From the NCBI RefSeq assembly GCF_018449655.1, contig NZ_JAAVUX010000010.1:62001-126000 (forward strand): 64,000 nt of DNA. The letters are read 5' to 3'. Position numbers and translations under genes: made by a program. Below are positions 9,789 through 18,185 of the stretch, in pieces. The notes beneath the pieces were generated by a model. It did no database searches. It was not told where the DNA came from and saw nothing but the letters and a program-made list of their open reading frames with translations. Origin of the DNA: Pseudomonas sp. dw_358 (GTDB lineage: Bacteria > Pseudomonadota > Gammaproteobacteria > Pseudomonadales > Pseudomonadaceae). How positions within the stretch are numbered: position 1 is the first letter of the stretch; each line of letters begins with the position of its first letter.

Positions 9789-9982
9789 GCTGAAGGCCTT
9801 GTGCGGAAAATAGAGTCCGTGGTGCTTCGGGAGTCTAGCTGATTCACCTTGCACTCTGCAGCCAAACCACGCGAACGCGTCGTTGGCGGCCGGGCCAGAC
9901 ACCTCGCCGCCTGAATCTTATTTCACACAATCGCGACGCCAAGGCTGTTAGCGTCGGTGCAGCCCGTTCATGGAGATCCTCG

Positions 9983-10699
9983 ATGCTCAACCGTCCCGCC
10001 GCGTTGAAAACCCTCTCGGCCCTAACCCTGGCCACCCTGTTCAGTGCCGCCGCTCAGGCCGCCGAGCCGACGTTCGAAAGCCTCGCCACCCTGCACGTCA
10101 AGCCGGCCAGCCTGAGCGCTTTCGAAGCCTCCTTGCAGGGCAACGCTGCCGCCGCCAAGGCCCAGCCTGGCAACCTGTCGTTCAGTGTGTTCGAATCCAA
10201 GGCCGACCCCACCACGGTGTACGTGCTGGAACAGTGGCAGAACAAGGCCGCCTACAACGAGCATCTCAAGTCGCCGAAACTGCTGGCCATGCACGCGCTG
10301 GCGAAAACGGCCCTGCAAGGCGGCATCGAGCACATGACCCTTCAAGGCGTGGGGCCGGGCACCGACGTGCAGCCGACGAAGATCGATGATCAGTCCGCGA
10401 CCAGCGACCTGTTCGTGTTCCTGACGGTCAAGCCGGGCAGCCTGGACCAATTCAAGGCCAACGTGTCGCAAGTCATCCCGACCTTCCGCAAGGCCGACGG
10501 CAACGTGGCCTTCGACATCTTCCAGGACGTCGACCACCCCGAGCAGATGGTGCAACTGGAGCGCTGGAGCAACGAAGACCTGCACCAGGCCAACCTGAAG
10601 CGTCCGATGATCGACACCATTCGTGCCGGCTACAAAGAGACATTGGCCAAGCCGATGGCCAGTGGACGGGTGTTGTTGCGCGATATCACCCAAGGTTGA
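9983..10699 (+). CDS. Exported protein with two antibiotic-biosynthesis-monooxygenase (ABM) domains
   Basis: 238 residues. Residues 1-26 form a classical Sec signal peptide ending in AAQA, predicting a periplasmic protein. The mature part holds two ABM/YgiN-type ferredoxin-like modules (about 29-122 and 138-228); both show the family pattern of a beta strand with VKPxSLxxF, then NxxFxxF/D and a VxxLExW strand. ABM domains often act as cofactor-free monooxygenases on quinone-like or aromatic compounds, or as binding modules. Activity here cannot be assigned. GGAG at 9972-9975 supports ATG 9983. The gene is divergent from the CheB/CheR hybrid and converges on the Nudix gene. Duplicated ABM modules in an exported protein are less usual than the single cytoplasmic form. 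Confidence 0.8.
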   Translation: MLNRPAALKTLSALTLATLFSAAAQAAEPTFESLATLHVKPASLSAFEASLQGNAAAAKAQPGNLSFSVFESKADPTTVYVLEQWQNKAAYNEHLKSPKLLAMHALAKTALQGGIEHMTLQGVGPGTDVQPTKIDDQSATSDLFVFLTVKPGSLDQFKANVSQVIPTFRKADGNVAFDIFQDVDHPEQMVQLERWSNEDLHQANLKRPMIDTIRAGYKETLAKPMASGRVLLRDITQG

Positions 10700-10709
10700 G
10701 GATGGCCTC

Positions 10710-10735
10710 AGCCGCAGGAGCGCGCTCCTGCGGCT
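10710..10735. terminator. Perfect inverted repeat between convergent genes
   Basis: A 13-bp sequence is followed directly by its exact reverse complement (AGCCGCAGGAGCG / CGCTCCTGCGGCT), able to fold as an 11-bp G+C-rich stem with a 4-base loop. It lies 11 bases after the ABM gene and 7 bases before the Nudix stop on the other strand, so it can act as a two-way terminator. There is no clear U tract. The core resembles Pseudomonas REP palindromes. Confidence 0.5.
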
Positions 10736-10741
10736 CAACCA

Positions 10742-11158
10742 TCAAAGCGCCTGGCGGCTCACATCCGCTTCACTGCGTTTGAGCAGCGCGCGAATCGAGC
10801 CCAGCACGTTGCGCTTGTCCATTTCGCGGGCGTTGAACCAGCGGCAATCGGCAATTTCGTTGCACGGGCGGGGCTTCTGCCGGGCCGGCAGGCGGCTTTC
10901 GAACAGGTAGTGAATGACCCGGTCTTCGACGTATTCGGACACGTACTCCAGCTGATCGAGGGCCACACCCGTCTCTTCAGCCATTTCCCGCACGGCGGCC
11001 TGCATCGGCGTTTCGTCGGGCTCGACGCGGCCGCCCGGCAGGTTCCATTTGGATTTGCGCTTGCGCACAAAGAGAATCTGGTCGTCACGACGAAAAATCA
11101 CCGTGGCGCGGCGTTTGACCGGCTTGTCTTTCACTGCGGTGCTGTCGGAGGCGCCCAT
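10742..11158 (-). CDS. Nudix hydrolase
   Basis: A 138-residue soluble enzyme with a complete Nudix box, GX5EX7REUXEEXGU, running from GGRVEPDE through REMAEETGV (about residues 42-66). The family cleaves nucleoside diphosphates linked to another moiety, with Mg2+ bound by the box glutamates. An N-terminal basic stretch (KDKPVKRRATVIFRRDDQ) precedes the first strand. The substrate cannot be read from sequence; NTP, ADP-ribose or dinucleotide substrates are all possible. The gene is monocistronic as seen here and convergent with the exported ABM protein. Confidence 0.88.
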   Translation of the reverse strand: MGASDSTAVKDKPVKRRATVIFRRDDQILFVRKRKSKWNLPGGRVEPDETPMQAAVREMAEETGVALDQLEYVSEYVEDRVIHYLFESRLPARQKPRPCNEIADCRWFNAREMDKRNVLGSIRALLKRSEADVSRQAL

Positions 11159-11297
11159 GGTATTCGTCCACCTGTTACGTAAGTGTCATACAACTGTCAC
11201 ATTCAGTCTGATGCACGGAGCGTGCCGTACGTCACGTCTGAACCAACTCAAAGGATGATCGGTCAACAGAAGCCCCCCTTCCTGCGAGGAACCGCCC

Positions 11298-11972
11298 ATG
11301 CTCAGCGACTGGGAAATGTGCATCCGTCTCCTGTTATCGGCCGCCTTGGGCAGTCTTATAGGCCTGGAGCGCGAACGGTTGTTGTGGGCCGCCGGGCTGC
11401 GTACCCACATGCTGGTCTGTGTGGGCTCTTGCCTTTTGATGATTGTTTCGGCGTTTGGTTTCCAGGACGCGTTGCGCATGCCCCACACCGAACTGGACCC
11501 CTCGCGGGTGGCAGCACAGGTGGTGTCCGGCATTGGCTTTCTGGGCGCCGGCTCGATTCTGCTGCGCGGCGAGGTGATAAAAGGCCTGACCACTGCCGCC
11601 AGTCTATGGACTGTGGCCGCCATTGGCCTGGCGGTGGGCGGCGGTCTTTATGTGGTGAGCACGGCCGCCACGTTCATCATCCTGATGATTCTGGTGGCCA
11701 TCAAACCCATGGAGCGGGTCTACCGCAATCGCGTGCAGCAGCATGTGTTCAAGCTGATAGCGCCGTCCCGTGCCCTGACCTTGCACACCCTGCATGAAGT
11801 CATGGGCAACCGGGCGTCCAAGGTCAAGCAGTTCATCGTCGAGAAAGGCCCGGACGATGACACCGATAGCGTCACCATCGAGCTCAAGCGCACCTCCGGC
11901 GCGCAGGCCGACGAGATCCTTGCGCAGTTATTGCGCATCGATGGCGTGCACGAAGACGAGAGCAACCAGTAA
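11298..11972 (+). CDS. MgtC/SapB family inner-membrane protein
   Basis: 224 residues. The N-terminal half holds the hydrophobic MgtC domain with the conserved LGSLIGLERER, a GLRTHMLVCVGS segment and VVSGIGFLGAGSILL, giving four to five membrane helices. The C-terminal third (from about 150) is a soluble ACT-like tail. Related proteins are linked to growth at low Mg2+, survival inside host cells and control of F-ATPase or membrane potential. The transport role of the family is disputed. AGGA about 8 bases upstream supports ATG 11298. Its stop is three bases from that of the convergent flavin monooxygenase gene. Confidence 0.88.
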   Translation: MLSDWEMCIRLLLSAALGSLIGLERERLLWAAGLRTHMLVCVGSCLLMIVSAFGFQDALRMPHTELDPSRVAAQVVSGIGFLGAGSILLRGEVIKGLTTAASLWTVAAIGLAVGGGLYVVSTAATFIILMILVAIKPMERVYRNRVQQHVFKLIAPSRALTLHTLHEVMGNRASKVKQFIVEKGPDDDTDSVTIELKRTSGAQADEILAQLLRIDGVHEDESNQ

Positions 11973-11975
11973 GGC

Positions 11976-13301
11976 TCAGTCGTCCAGTGCCGCCAGGCCC
12001 AGGTGTTCACGCAGCGTCGAGCCTTCATAGGCGCTGCGATAAAGGCCCTTGCGTTGCAGATGAGGGATCACGCTCTCGACGAACTCGCTGAATGAGCCTG
12101 GCAGGTAGGCCGGCGAAATCACGAAACCGTCACTGCCGCCCTGCTCGAAGATTTCCGCCAGTTGATCGGCCACCTGGGCACCGGTGCCCACCAGTTGCGG
12201 CACCCGCACGCTGCTGGCAAAGATTCGGCCCAGCGCTTCCAATGTGGTATCCGGCCCTTGCATCAGCAGTTTTTCCGCCGCCGCCGGATGAATCGACGGA
12301 TGCCGGACGATGTCGGCCAGGGTCGAAGACAACGCAAAAGGCGACAGGTCGACGTTCAACTGTGAGGCCAGGGTCACCAGGCCCAGCTCCGGTCGAGCCA
12401 AGGCGTTGTGCCGGTCACGTTTGGCCCGTGCCTCGGCTTCGCTGCCGCCGATGAAGGGCATGATCGCGGTCAGCACCTTGCAACTGTCAGCGTCGCGACC
12501 CTGCTGCACCACCTGCCCCCGCACGTCTTCGCGAAACGCCTGCATGGCCTTGAGGTGCGGATGGATGGTGAAAATCGCTTCGGCCCAGCGCGCACCGAAG
12601 CGCCGGCCTCGTCCCGATGAGCCGGCCTGAATCAGCACCGGCCGGCCTTGGGGGCTGCGCGGAATGTTCAGTGGGCCTTCGACCTTGAACCAGTCACCTT
12701 GATGGTCAAGTGAATGGATCTTCGCCGGGTCGGCCAGCACGCCGCTTTCGCGGTCGAGCTTGAGGGCATCGCGCTCCCAGCTGCGCCACAGCTGCAAGGC
12801 CACTTCGACGAACTCGTCGGCGCGGTCGTAGCGCAAGTCGTGCTCCAGGTGCTTGTCCTTGCCGAACAGGCGTCCCTCGCTGTCGTTCATGGAGGTCACG
12901 ATGTTCCAGGCCGCGCGGCCCTTGGACAGGTGGTCGAGGGTGGCGAATTCCCGGGCAATATGCGCCGGTTCGTAATACGTGGTGGAGCGGGTAGCGCCCA
13001 GGCCCAGCCGACGGGTCTGACCGACCAGATAGGAGAGAATCGGCAGCGGGTCCAGGCGGGTGGCATCCTGAGCGCCATAGCGCAGCGCCAGGTCGCGCGA
13101 GCCGCCCATCTGGTCACCCACTGCCAGGCGGTCGGCAAAGAACAGAAAGTCGAACAGCCCCTCCTCCACCACCCGTGCGGTGCGGGCGTAGTACTCGGGA
13201 TCCAGGTAATTGCCGACCGTTTCCGGGTGGCGCCAGGCCGCGTGACTGTGAATCACCGGGCCGGTGAGCAAGAAGGCAGACAGGTGGATTTGACGGCTCA
13301 T
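11976..13301 (-). CDS. LLM-class FMN-dependent monooxygenase (NtaA/SnaA/DszA type)
   Basis: 441 residues matching the nitrilotriacetate/dibenzothiophene-sulfone monooxygenase branch of the bacterial luciferase family over the full length. Visible landmarks are the N-terminal HAAWRHPE strand-loop, LFFADRLAV, the ATRSTTYYEPAHIAREF segment, TSMNDSEGRLFGKD and GSSGRGRRFGARWAEAIF, which form the FMN-binding TIM barrel. Such enzymes need reduced FMN from a separate reductase; none is adjacent. The gene starts 16 bases after the stop of the substrate-binding-protein gene, so the two form an operon. Together they suggest scavenging of an organosulfur or related compound. Confidence 0.85.
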   Translation of the reverse strand: MSRQIHLSAFLLTGPVIHSHAAWRHPETVGNYLDPEYYARTARVVEEGLFDFLFFADRLAVGDQMGGSRDLALRYGAQDATRLDPLPILSYLVGQTRRLGLGATRSTTYYEPAHIAREFATLDHLSKGRAAWNIVTSMNDSEGRLFGKDKHLEHDLRYDRADEFVEVALQLWRSWERDALKLDRESGVLADPAKIHSLDHQGDWFKVEGPLNIPRSPQGRPVLIQAGSSGRGRRFGARWAEAIFTIHPHLKAMQAFREDVRGQVVQQGRDADSCKVLTAIMPFIGGSEAEARAKRDRHNALARPELGLVTLASQLNVDLSPFALSSTLADIVRHPSIHPAAAEKLLMQGPDTTLEALGRIFASSVRVPQLVGTGAQVADQLAEIFEQGGSDGFVISPAYLPGSFSEFVESVIPHLQRKGLYRSAYEGSTLREHLGLAALDD

Positions 13302-13317
13302 GGGTTATCCCTCGAGA

Positions 13318-14259
13318 TCAGTGGGCAGACGGGGACCAGACGGCGATATCACCGACCTTCAGCGGTTTGGGGATCAACCTGGCGGCGTAGTAGGCGTCGG
13401 CAATGCGTTGCTGTTCGGCCAATTCGTCGACCTTGACCGGGACGATATCGTAGCTGCGTCGCGCGTTGGCCACCTCCACGGTCTCGGCGGGGATGTTGCC
13501 CCACAGCGGGCCCAGTTCTTTGGCCGCCTCCTGAGGGTGGGCCTTGACCCATTGACCGGTCTGGCGAAGGGTATCGAACACCACTTGCAGGACTTCAGGA
13601 TGAGCCTTGGCAAAGGCGGTGTTGGCCACGTAGAAACGGTTGTAGTTGGCCACGCCGTCGCTGCCGTCAGCCAGCACGCGCACATGGTGTTCGCGCTGTT
13701 GGGTGGCCAGGAATGGGTCCCAGATGGCCCAGGCGTCGACACTGCCACTGGCAAAGGCGGCCACCCCGTCCGGGGCTTCGAGGTAGCGCGGACTGACGTC
13801 GGCCAGGGTCAGGCCGGCCTTCTTCAGCGCCGAGACCAGCAGATAGTGACTGCCTGAGCCCTTGGACACGGCTACGGTCTTGCCCTTGAGCTCGGCGACA
13901 CTGTGGATCGGCGAGTTCTCGGGCACGATGATCGCTTGGGCGCTGGGTGACGGTGCTTCCCGAGCGTAATACGTCAACGGCGCGTTGGCCGCCTGGGTGA
14001 ACACAGCGAAGGCGTCGGCCACATCGGCATGCAGGTCGACGCTGCCGGCGTTCATGGCGCTCAGCAGCCCGCTGCTGAACTCGTGCCAATTGACCGTGAA
14101 GCCCAGGGGCTTGAGACGCTCCTGAAGCTGGCCATTGTTTTTCAGCAGGATCCACAGGGTCGACGAGCGCTGGTAGCCGATGTCGACGGTCTGTTCCGCG
14201 TGAGCGGTGACGGCAGCCAACATCAGGCTGGCCGCGAGAAGCAGTTTTCGCAAGGTCAT
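13318..14259 (-). CDS. ABC transporter substrate-binding protein, aliphatic sulfonate (SsuA-like)
   Basis: 313 residues with an N-terminal Sec signal (RKLLLAASLMLAAVTAHA, cleavage after AHA) and an SsuA/NMT1-type periplasmic binding fold. Landmarks are VDIGYQRSSTLWILLK at the mature N-terminus, the VAVSKGSGSHYLL hinge region and GSVDAWAIWDPF. The family binds sulfonates, sulfate esters or related small anions. No permease or ATPase gene is next to it, so it must use a transporter encoded elsewhere or act as an orphan receptor. ATG 14259 begins the signal sequence; upstream frame to 14412 crosses the promoter at 14296-14324 and is rejected. Transcribed with the downstream flavin monooxygenase. 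Confidence 0.87.
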   Translation of the reverse strand: MTLRKLLLAASLMLAAVTAHAEQTVDIGYQRSSTLWILLKNNGQLQERLKPLGFTVNWHEFSSGLLSAMNAGSVDLHADVADAFAVFTQAANAPLTYYAREAPSPSAQAIIVPENSPIHSVAELKGKTVAVSKGSGSHYLLVSALKKAGLTLADVSPRYLEAPDGVAAFASGSVDAWAIWDPFLATQQREHHVRVLADGSDGVANYNRFYVANTAFAKAHPEVLQVVFDTLRQTGQWVKAHPQEAAKELGPLWGNIPAETVEVANARRSYDIVPVKVDELAEQQRIADAYYAARLIPKPLKVGDIAVWSPSAH

Positions 14260-14295
14260 GGGCTCGGTCACTGGCAGGGGACTTAAGCCGTCAAG

Positions 14296-14324
14296 ATTAT
14301 AAAAATAGTGATCTACTATGAAAG
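14296..14324 (-). promoter_or_regulatory. Probable sigma-70 promoter of the binding-protein/monooxygenase operon
   Basis: On the minus strand a perfect TATAAT (14296-14301) lies 17 bases downstream of CTTTCA (14319-14324), a weak -35. The start codon at 14259 is about 37 bases past the -10. The spacer contains a 5-bp inverted repeat, ATAGT/ACTAT with a 5-base gap (14305-14319), where a repressor could block polymerase. The weak -35 fits a promoter needing an activator. Confidence 0.5.
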
Positions 14325-14335
14325 AAACGTATAAG

Positions 14336-14347
14336 CATAAGCTTATG
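14336..14347. promoter_or_regulatory. 12-bp perfect palindrome upstream of the sulfonate-type operon
   Basis: CATAAGCTTATG is fully self-complementary and sits just upstream of the proposed -35 element, inside the A+T-rich island between the operon and the GntR gene. Position and symmetry suit a dimeric activator site. The regulator is unknown. Confidence 0.4.
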
Positions 14348-14530
14348 GCTTTCCGGTGGGTGACCCACTGTGTCGCTGACGTTGCCGACACCTGTCTCGC
14401 ATGCCGGGTCACGCACCGCGTACTGTCGCCGGCTACCTCGCGAAGACCGCCCCGATGCTCGATCTGTCCCCCCTGTCGTTTTCTTCCACTGCCGTCCTGG
14501 CCCTGCAGTTGCTGCGCCAGAGCGCCGACT

Positions 14531-15547
14531 TCAACTCAACCGCGTCAAATAAGGCGGCAATTGCGGCTCCGGCAATACTGATAACACCTTCAACCGCTGC
14601 AACGTCCGGTCTCGCGCCCGCAGCAGGTGATCGCGCAGGCTCAGCGCCGCCGAATCGGCGTTGCCGTGCAGCAACGACTCGATCACCAGCCGGTGCTCCA
14701 CCAGCGTCGCCTGGTCGATGCCCATGTGCAGCGCATCATGAAAGATCCGGCTGATGTTCATCGGGCTCTGGCACTGACGGATCAAGGTCGCCATCTTGCG
14801 GTTGCGCAACCCCGCCAGGCAGCGGTTGTGCAGGTCGTTTTCCAGCTGATCGATGTCGGCGCGGCTGGCGCTGTCCGGGTCGTGCTGCAGGCGAGCGATG
14901 TGTTCGAGCATCGCCAGCAAGGCCTCCCGGGACAGTGACGCGGCGGTCTGCTGCAACGCCTGGGGTTCGAGCAAGGCGCGCAGTTCGTAGTCCTCGCTGA
15001 CTTCCCGCGCGGTCAGGGGCCCGGCCAGCCACTGGGCATAAGGTTCCTTCTCCACCAACCCCCGGTCACGCAGGCGCATCAGCGCTTCGCGCACCACGCT
15101 GCGGCTGACCCCTAGATGCTCCGCCGCCCGCTGTTCGTCCAGCCGGTAATGGCCGAACACCATGACCGTCGACACGCAGGCGGTAATCTCGTCGTACACG
15201 CGCTCGCCCAACGGGCGCAGGTCGATCAGCTCCTCCTCGGGTTCCAGCCCCAGCAACTGGCGGGTCAGGGTCACACGCTGGGGCGCCAGGTCCAGCCCCT
15301 CGGGGTTGATCAGGTAGCCACGCCCCTCGAACCGGCTGATCAAGCCTTCTTCGAAGAGCAAGGTCAGTGCCTGGCGAACCGGCACCCGGCTGGTGGCGAA
15401 CAATTGCGCCAGCGGCCCTTCCACCAGCACCAGCCCAGGCTCGGCGCGGCCCTGGAGAATGGCGTCGCGCAAGGCGCTGCGAATCAGTCCATAGCGCGGC
15501 GCGCTGCGGCTGTCATCGACCGTTGGTTCATCTACTTCGACCCGCAT
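14531..15547 (-). CDS. GntR-family regulator with two winged-helix domains and an FCD domain
   Basis: 338 residues. A first GntR winged helix spans about 18-83 (IRSALRDAILQG ... LFATSRVPVRQALTLL ... GRGYLINP). A second complete GntR winged helix follows at about 112-175 (ERVYDEITACVS ... LGVSRSVVREALMRLRDRG). The rest is an FCD ligand-binding domain with the expected metal-binding histidines in ENDLHNRC, EHRLVIES and RDHLLRA. FadR/FCD regulators normally carry one winged helix, so the double head is unusual. FCD domains sense organic acids, which fits control of the divergent imide/amide operon. It reads away from the amidase gene across a 295-base intergenic region with a long inverted repeat. 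Likely autoregulated. Confidence 0.88.
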   Translation of the reverse strand: MRVEVDEPTVDDSRSAPRYGLIRSALRDAILQGRAEPGLVLVEGPLAQLFATSRVPVRQALTLLFEEGLISRFEGRGYLINPEGLDLAPQRVTLTRQLLGLEPEEELIDLRPLGERVYDEITACVSTVMVFGHYRLDEQRAAEHLGVSRSVVREALMRLRDRGLVEKEPYAQWLAGPLTAREVSEDYELRALLEPQALQQTAASLSREALLAMLEHIARLQHDPDSASRADIDQLENDLHNRCLAGLRNRKMATLIRQCQSPMNISRIFHDALHMGIDQATLVEHRLVIESLLHGNADSAALSLRDHLLRARDRTLQRLKVLSVLPEPQLPPYLTRLS

Positions 15548-15842
15548 TGGCGCGCTTCCCTACCTGGTTCGCGGAAATTCTCTCACACCTCAAGGGCCCA
15601 CAGTGCGGGCACCAAACTGGGGCCTTGGGTATCGGGCGTGTTACCTTTTTGGGCATTAATGGATTGTTTATTAATACATCCATTAATTGCCACCGGCACC
15701 GGTTAAGCGGCTTAGCGTGTCAAGACCCGATATCTCCGTGCATTCTGCGTGCCGTTCTTCGTAACTGGCATGAACACTGCTTAGTTAAATGTATGTAAAT
15801 TGCTAATGTACATTTGTAGTCGGTTCATTTTTGGAGTTCATC
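15548..15842. other. Divergent control region between the GntR regulator and the amidase operon
   Basis: No gene is seen. The central and right parts are A+T-rich in contrast to the coding flanks. It holds the inverted repeat at 15655-15687 and a second, weaker 7-bp inverted repeat, AAATGTA/TACATTT at 15787-15793 and 15809-15815, close to the amidase start. No strong -35/-10 pair was found on either strand. Confidence 0.6.
15655..15687. promoter_or_regulatory. Perfect 10-bp inverted repeat, likely operator of the imide/amide operon
   Basis: ATTAATGGAT (15655-15664) is repeated as ATCCATTAAT (15678-15687) with a 13-base spacer. The spacer contains a further 8-bp palindrome, TATTAATA (15669-15676). 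The site lies between the divergent GntR and amidase genes. Half-site centres are 23 bp apart, about two helical turns, longer than the compact operators of ordinary FadR-type regulators and possibly suited to the double winged-helix regulator next door. Confidence 0.55.
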
Positions 15843-17198
15843 ATGCCGCTTGATCAGCCCTTTGACGCCACCGCCCTGAGCAACGCCTATGCCGCTGGCC
15901 TGGCTGATCCGGTGCAGGTGTTCGAGGCCTCGCTGGAGCAAGCGGCCGCCACCGAGGGAACCTTCATCACGTTGACCCAAGCCCGGGGCCGCCGTGAAGC
16001 CGAGGCCTCGCGCGCGCGCTGGCAAGCCGGTGCACCGCTGTCAGCCCTCGACGGCGTGCCCATTGCCTGGAAGGACCTGTTCGACCTGCAAGGCACCGTG
16101 ACCACCGCCGGCGCCGGCCTGCGCCGCAGCGCACCGCCCGCCAAACAGGACGCCAGCGTGGTCAGCCGCCTGACCCAGGCCGGGATGGTCTGCCTGGGCA
16201 AGACCAACCTCAGCGAACTGGCCTATTCCGGGCTGGGCCTGAACCCTCACTTCGGCACTCCGGTCAATAGCGCCCTGCCCGGCCAGCCGCGGGCACCAGG
16301 CGGCTCGTCGTCGGGCTCGGCGATCGCCGTGGCGGCCGGCGTGGTACCGGTGGCCATGGGCACCGACACCGCCGGCTCGATCCGCATTCCGGCCGCGTTC
16401 AACGGCCTGGTGGGTTATCGCAGCAGCCGTAGGCGCCTGCCCATGGACGGTGTGTTCAGCCTCGCCCGCTCCCTGGACGCGCTCGGCCCGCTGACCCGCA
16501 GCGTGCGCGATGCCGTGTTGATCGATCAGTTGCTGACCGACCGCCAGCCGCTGCTTGCCACCGAGCCCCACCGCCTGTGCCTGCGGGTGGACGACGCCAC
16601 CCTGAGCGATCCCCGGGTACAACCGGCCGTGCGCGACAACCTCGAACGTTGCCTGCAACGTCTGGCGCATGCTGGCGTGCGCATTGATCGGCGGCCGCTG
16701 GGCGCCTGGCAGGCCACCCTCGACTGCATCGCCGAACAGGGTTGGCTCGGCGCCGCCGAAGCCTTCGCCCGCCACGAACAACTGCTCGACAGCCCCGCTG
16801 CGCTGCAACTGGACCCACGGGTTCGCCAGCGTCTGGAAACCGCGCGCACACTCCCCGCCAGCCGACAATTGGCGCTCTACGACCTGCGCGTTCGGCTGCA
16901 AGCGCGCCTTGCGCAAGAACTCGATGGCGCCCTGCTGGTGACCCCCACCGTGGCCCATGTCGCGCCGCTGCTGGCAGCGTTGGAGCAGGACGACGCCCTG
17001 TTCGCCAGCTGCAACCTGGCCACCCTGCGTCTGACCATGGCCGGCAGCCTGATGGACATGCCCGGGGTGGCCCTTCCCAGCGGCGTCGATCACCAAGGTC
17101 TGCCCACCAGCCTGTTGCTGGCCGCCGCCAGCGGCGAGGACCGCGCATTGCTGCGCGCCGCCTTGACCATTGGAGCCCTGCTCGACAGCGCTGACTGA
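15843..17198 (+). CDS. Amidase-signature hydrolase, probable half-amidase
   Basis: 451 residues of the amidase signature family. The Ser-cisSer-Lys triad is present: K77 in IAWKDLFD, cis-S155 in GGSSSGSA and nucleophile S179 in GTDTAGSIR. The enzyme is cytoplasmic, with no signal. GGAG at 15833-15836 puts the start at ATG 15843 rather than the in-frame TTG at 15831. It is the first gene of an eight-gene operon. The next gene is a cyclic-imidase-like enzyme, so a likely substrate is the half-amide (for example a succinamic or maleamic acid) formed by imide ring opening, giving a dicarboxylate plus ammonia. That substrate is inferred from context; family members also hydrolyse many other amides. 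Confidence 0.88.
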   Translation: MPLDQPFDATALSNAYAAGLADPVQVFEASLEQAAATEGTFITLTQARGRREAEASRARWQAGAPLSALDGVPIAWKDLFDLQGTVTTAGAGLRRSAPPAKQDASVVSRLTQAGMVCLGKTNLSELAYSGLGLNPHFGTPVNSALPGQPRAPGGSSSGSAIAVAAGVVPVAMGTDTAGSIRIPAAFNGLVGYRSSRRRLPMDGVFSLARSLDALGPLTRSVRDAVLIDQLLTDRQPLLATEPHRLCLRVDDATLSDPRVQPAVRDNLERCLQRLAHAGVRIDRRPLGAWQATLDCIAEQGWLGAAEAFARHEQLLDSPAALQLDPRVRQRLETARTLPASRQLALYDLRVRLQARLAQELDGALLVTPTVAHVAPLLAALEQDDALFASCNLATLRLTMAGSLMDMPGVALPSGVDHQGLPTSLLLAAASGEDRALLRAALTIGALLDSAD

Positions 17199-17271
17199 CC
17201 TCACTTTCTGGCACGCCCGGGGCCCGGCCCGAGCGTCTGGCCGTTGCACACCGGGCAAGAGGACGTTCCCC

Positions 17272-18153
17272 ATGGCTAAAGAAATTCTGGTATCGATCGG
17301 CGTCGACGTAGACGCCGTGGCAGGCTGGCTGGGCTCGTACGGCGGTGAAGACTCCCCCGACGACATCTCCCGTGGCCTGTTCGCCGGTGAAGTCGGCGCC
17401 CCGCGCCTGCTCAAACTGTTCGAGAAATATGACCTGCGCACCACCTGGTTCATCCCCGGCCACTCGGTGGAGACCTTTCCCGCCCAGATGAAAGCGGTGG
17501 CCGACGCCGGCCACGAAGTCGGCATTCATGGCTACAGCCATGAAAACCCCATTGCCATGACCGCCGAGCAGGAAGAAATCGTTTTCGACAAATCCATCGC
17601 GCTGATCACCGAACTGACCGGCCGCCGCCCCACCGGCTACGTGGCACCCTGGTGGGAATTCAGCCGGGTGACCAACGAGCTGCTACTGAAAAAAGGCATC
17701 AAGTACGACCACAGCCTGATGCATAACGACTTCACCCCGTACTACGTCCGCGTGGGTGATCAATGGACCAAGATCGACTACAGCCAGCACCCCGACACGT
17801 GGATGAAACCCTTGGTACGCGGCGCAGAAACCGACCTGGTGGAGATCCCCGCCAACTGGTACCTCGACGACCTGCCGCCGATGATGTTCATCAAGAAAGC
17901 GCCCAACAGCCACGGCTTCGTCAACCCGCGCCACCTTGAAGAGATGTGGCGCGACCAGTTCGACTGGGTCTACCGCGAGCACGACTACGCGGTGTTCCCC
18001 ATCACCATTCACCCCGACGTGTCCGGCCGCCCGCAAGTGCTGCTGATGCTCGAGCGGTTCATCGAACACATGCAAGGCCATGCCGGCGTGCGCTTCGTGA
18101 CCATGGATGAAATTGCCGACGACTTCATCAAGCGCCAGCCGCGCCAACGCTGA
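17272..18153 (+). CDS. Polysaccharide-deacetylase-fold hydrolase, probable cyclic imidase
   Basis: 293 residues with a NodB-like deformed barrel. The metal-site aspartates D12 and D14 lie in [11 protein letters not shown], and the HxxxH metal pair is H86/H90 in HGYSH. There is no signal peptide and no carbohydrate-binding segment, unlike peptidoglycan deacetylases. From general knowledge, the zinc-dependent imidase described from Pseudomonas putida is a member of this fold of closely similar length; related cytoplasmic proteins include H. pylori HP0310. Such enzymes open cyclic imides such as succinimide or maleimide to half-amides. The amidase upstream (73 bases) would take the next step. 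ATG 17272 has AGAGGA upstream; an earlier frame start is not supported. The exact substrate is inferred, the fold is secure. Confidence 0.8.
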   Translation: MAKEILVSIGVDVDAVAGWLGSYGGEDSPDDISRGLFAGEVGAPRLLKLFEKYDLRTTWFIPGHSVETFPAQMKAVADAGHEVGIHGYSHENPIAMTAEQEEIVFDKSIALITELTGRRPTGYVAPWWEFSRVTNELLLKKGIKYDHSLMHNDFTPYYVRVGDQWTKIDYSQHPDTWMKPLVRGAETDLVEIPANWYLDDLPPMMFIKKAPNSHGFVNPRHLEEMWRDQFDWVYREHDYAVFPITIHPDVSGRPQVLLMLERFIEHMQGHAGVRFVTMDEIADDFIKRQPRQR

Positions 18154-18185
18154 CTCACACCCGCCCGTCTCCCTGAGGATTCGCC

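Noticed and set aside
5748-9842. Plus-strand open frame of about 1,360 codons opposite the CheB-CheR hybrid
   Set aside because: The minus-strand frame has complete CheB, CheR, PAS, kinase and receiver motifs; the plus-strand frame has none.
14318-14581. Small plus-strand frame in the gap before the GntR gene
   Set aside because: It begins inside the proposed promoter of the opposite operon and has no family resemblance or ribosome site.
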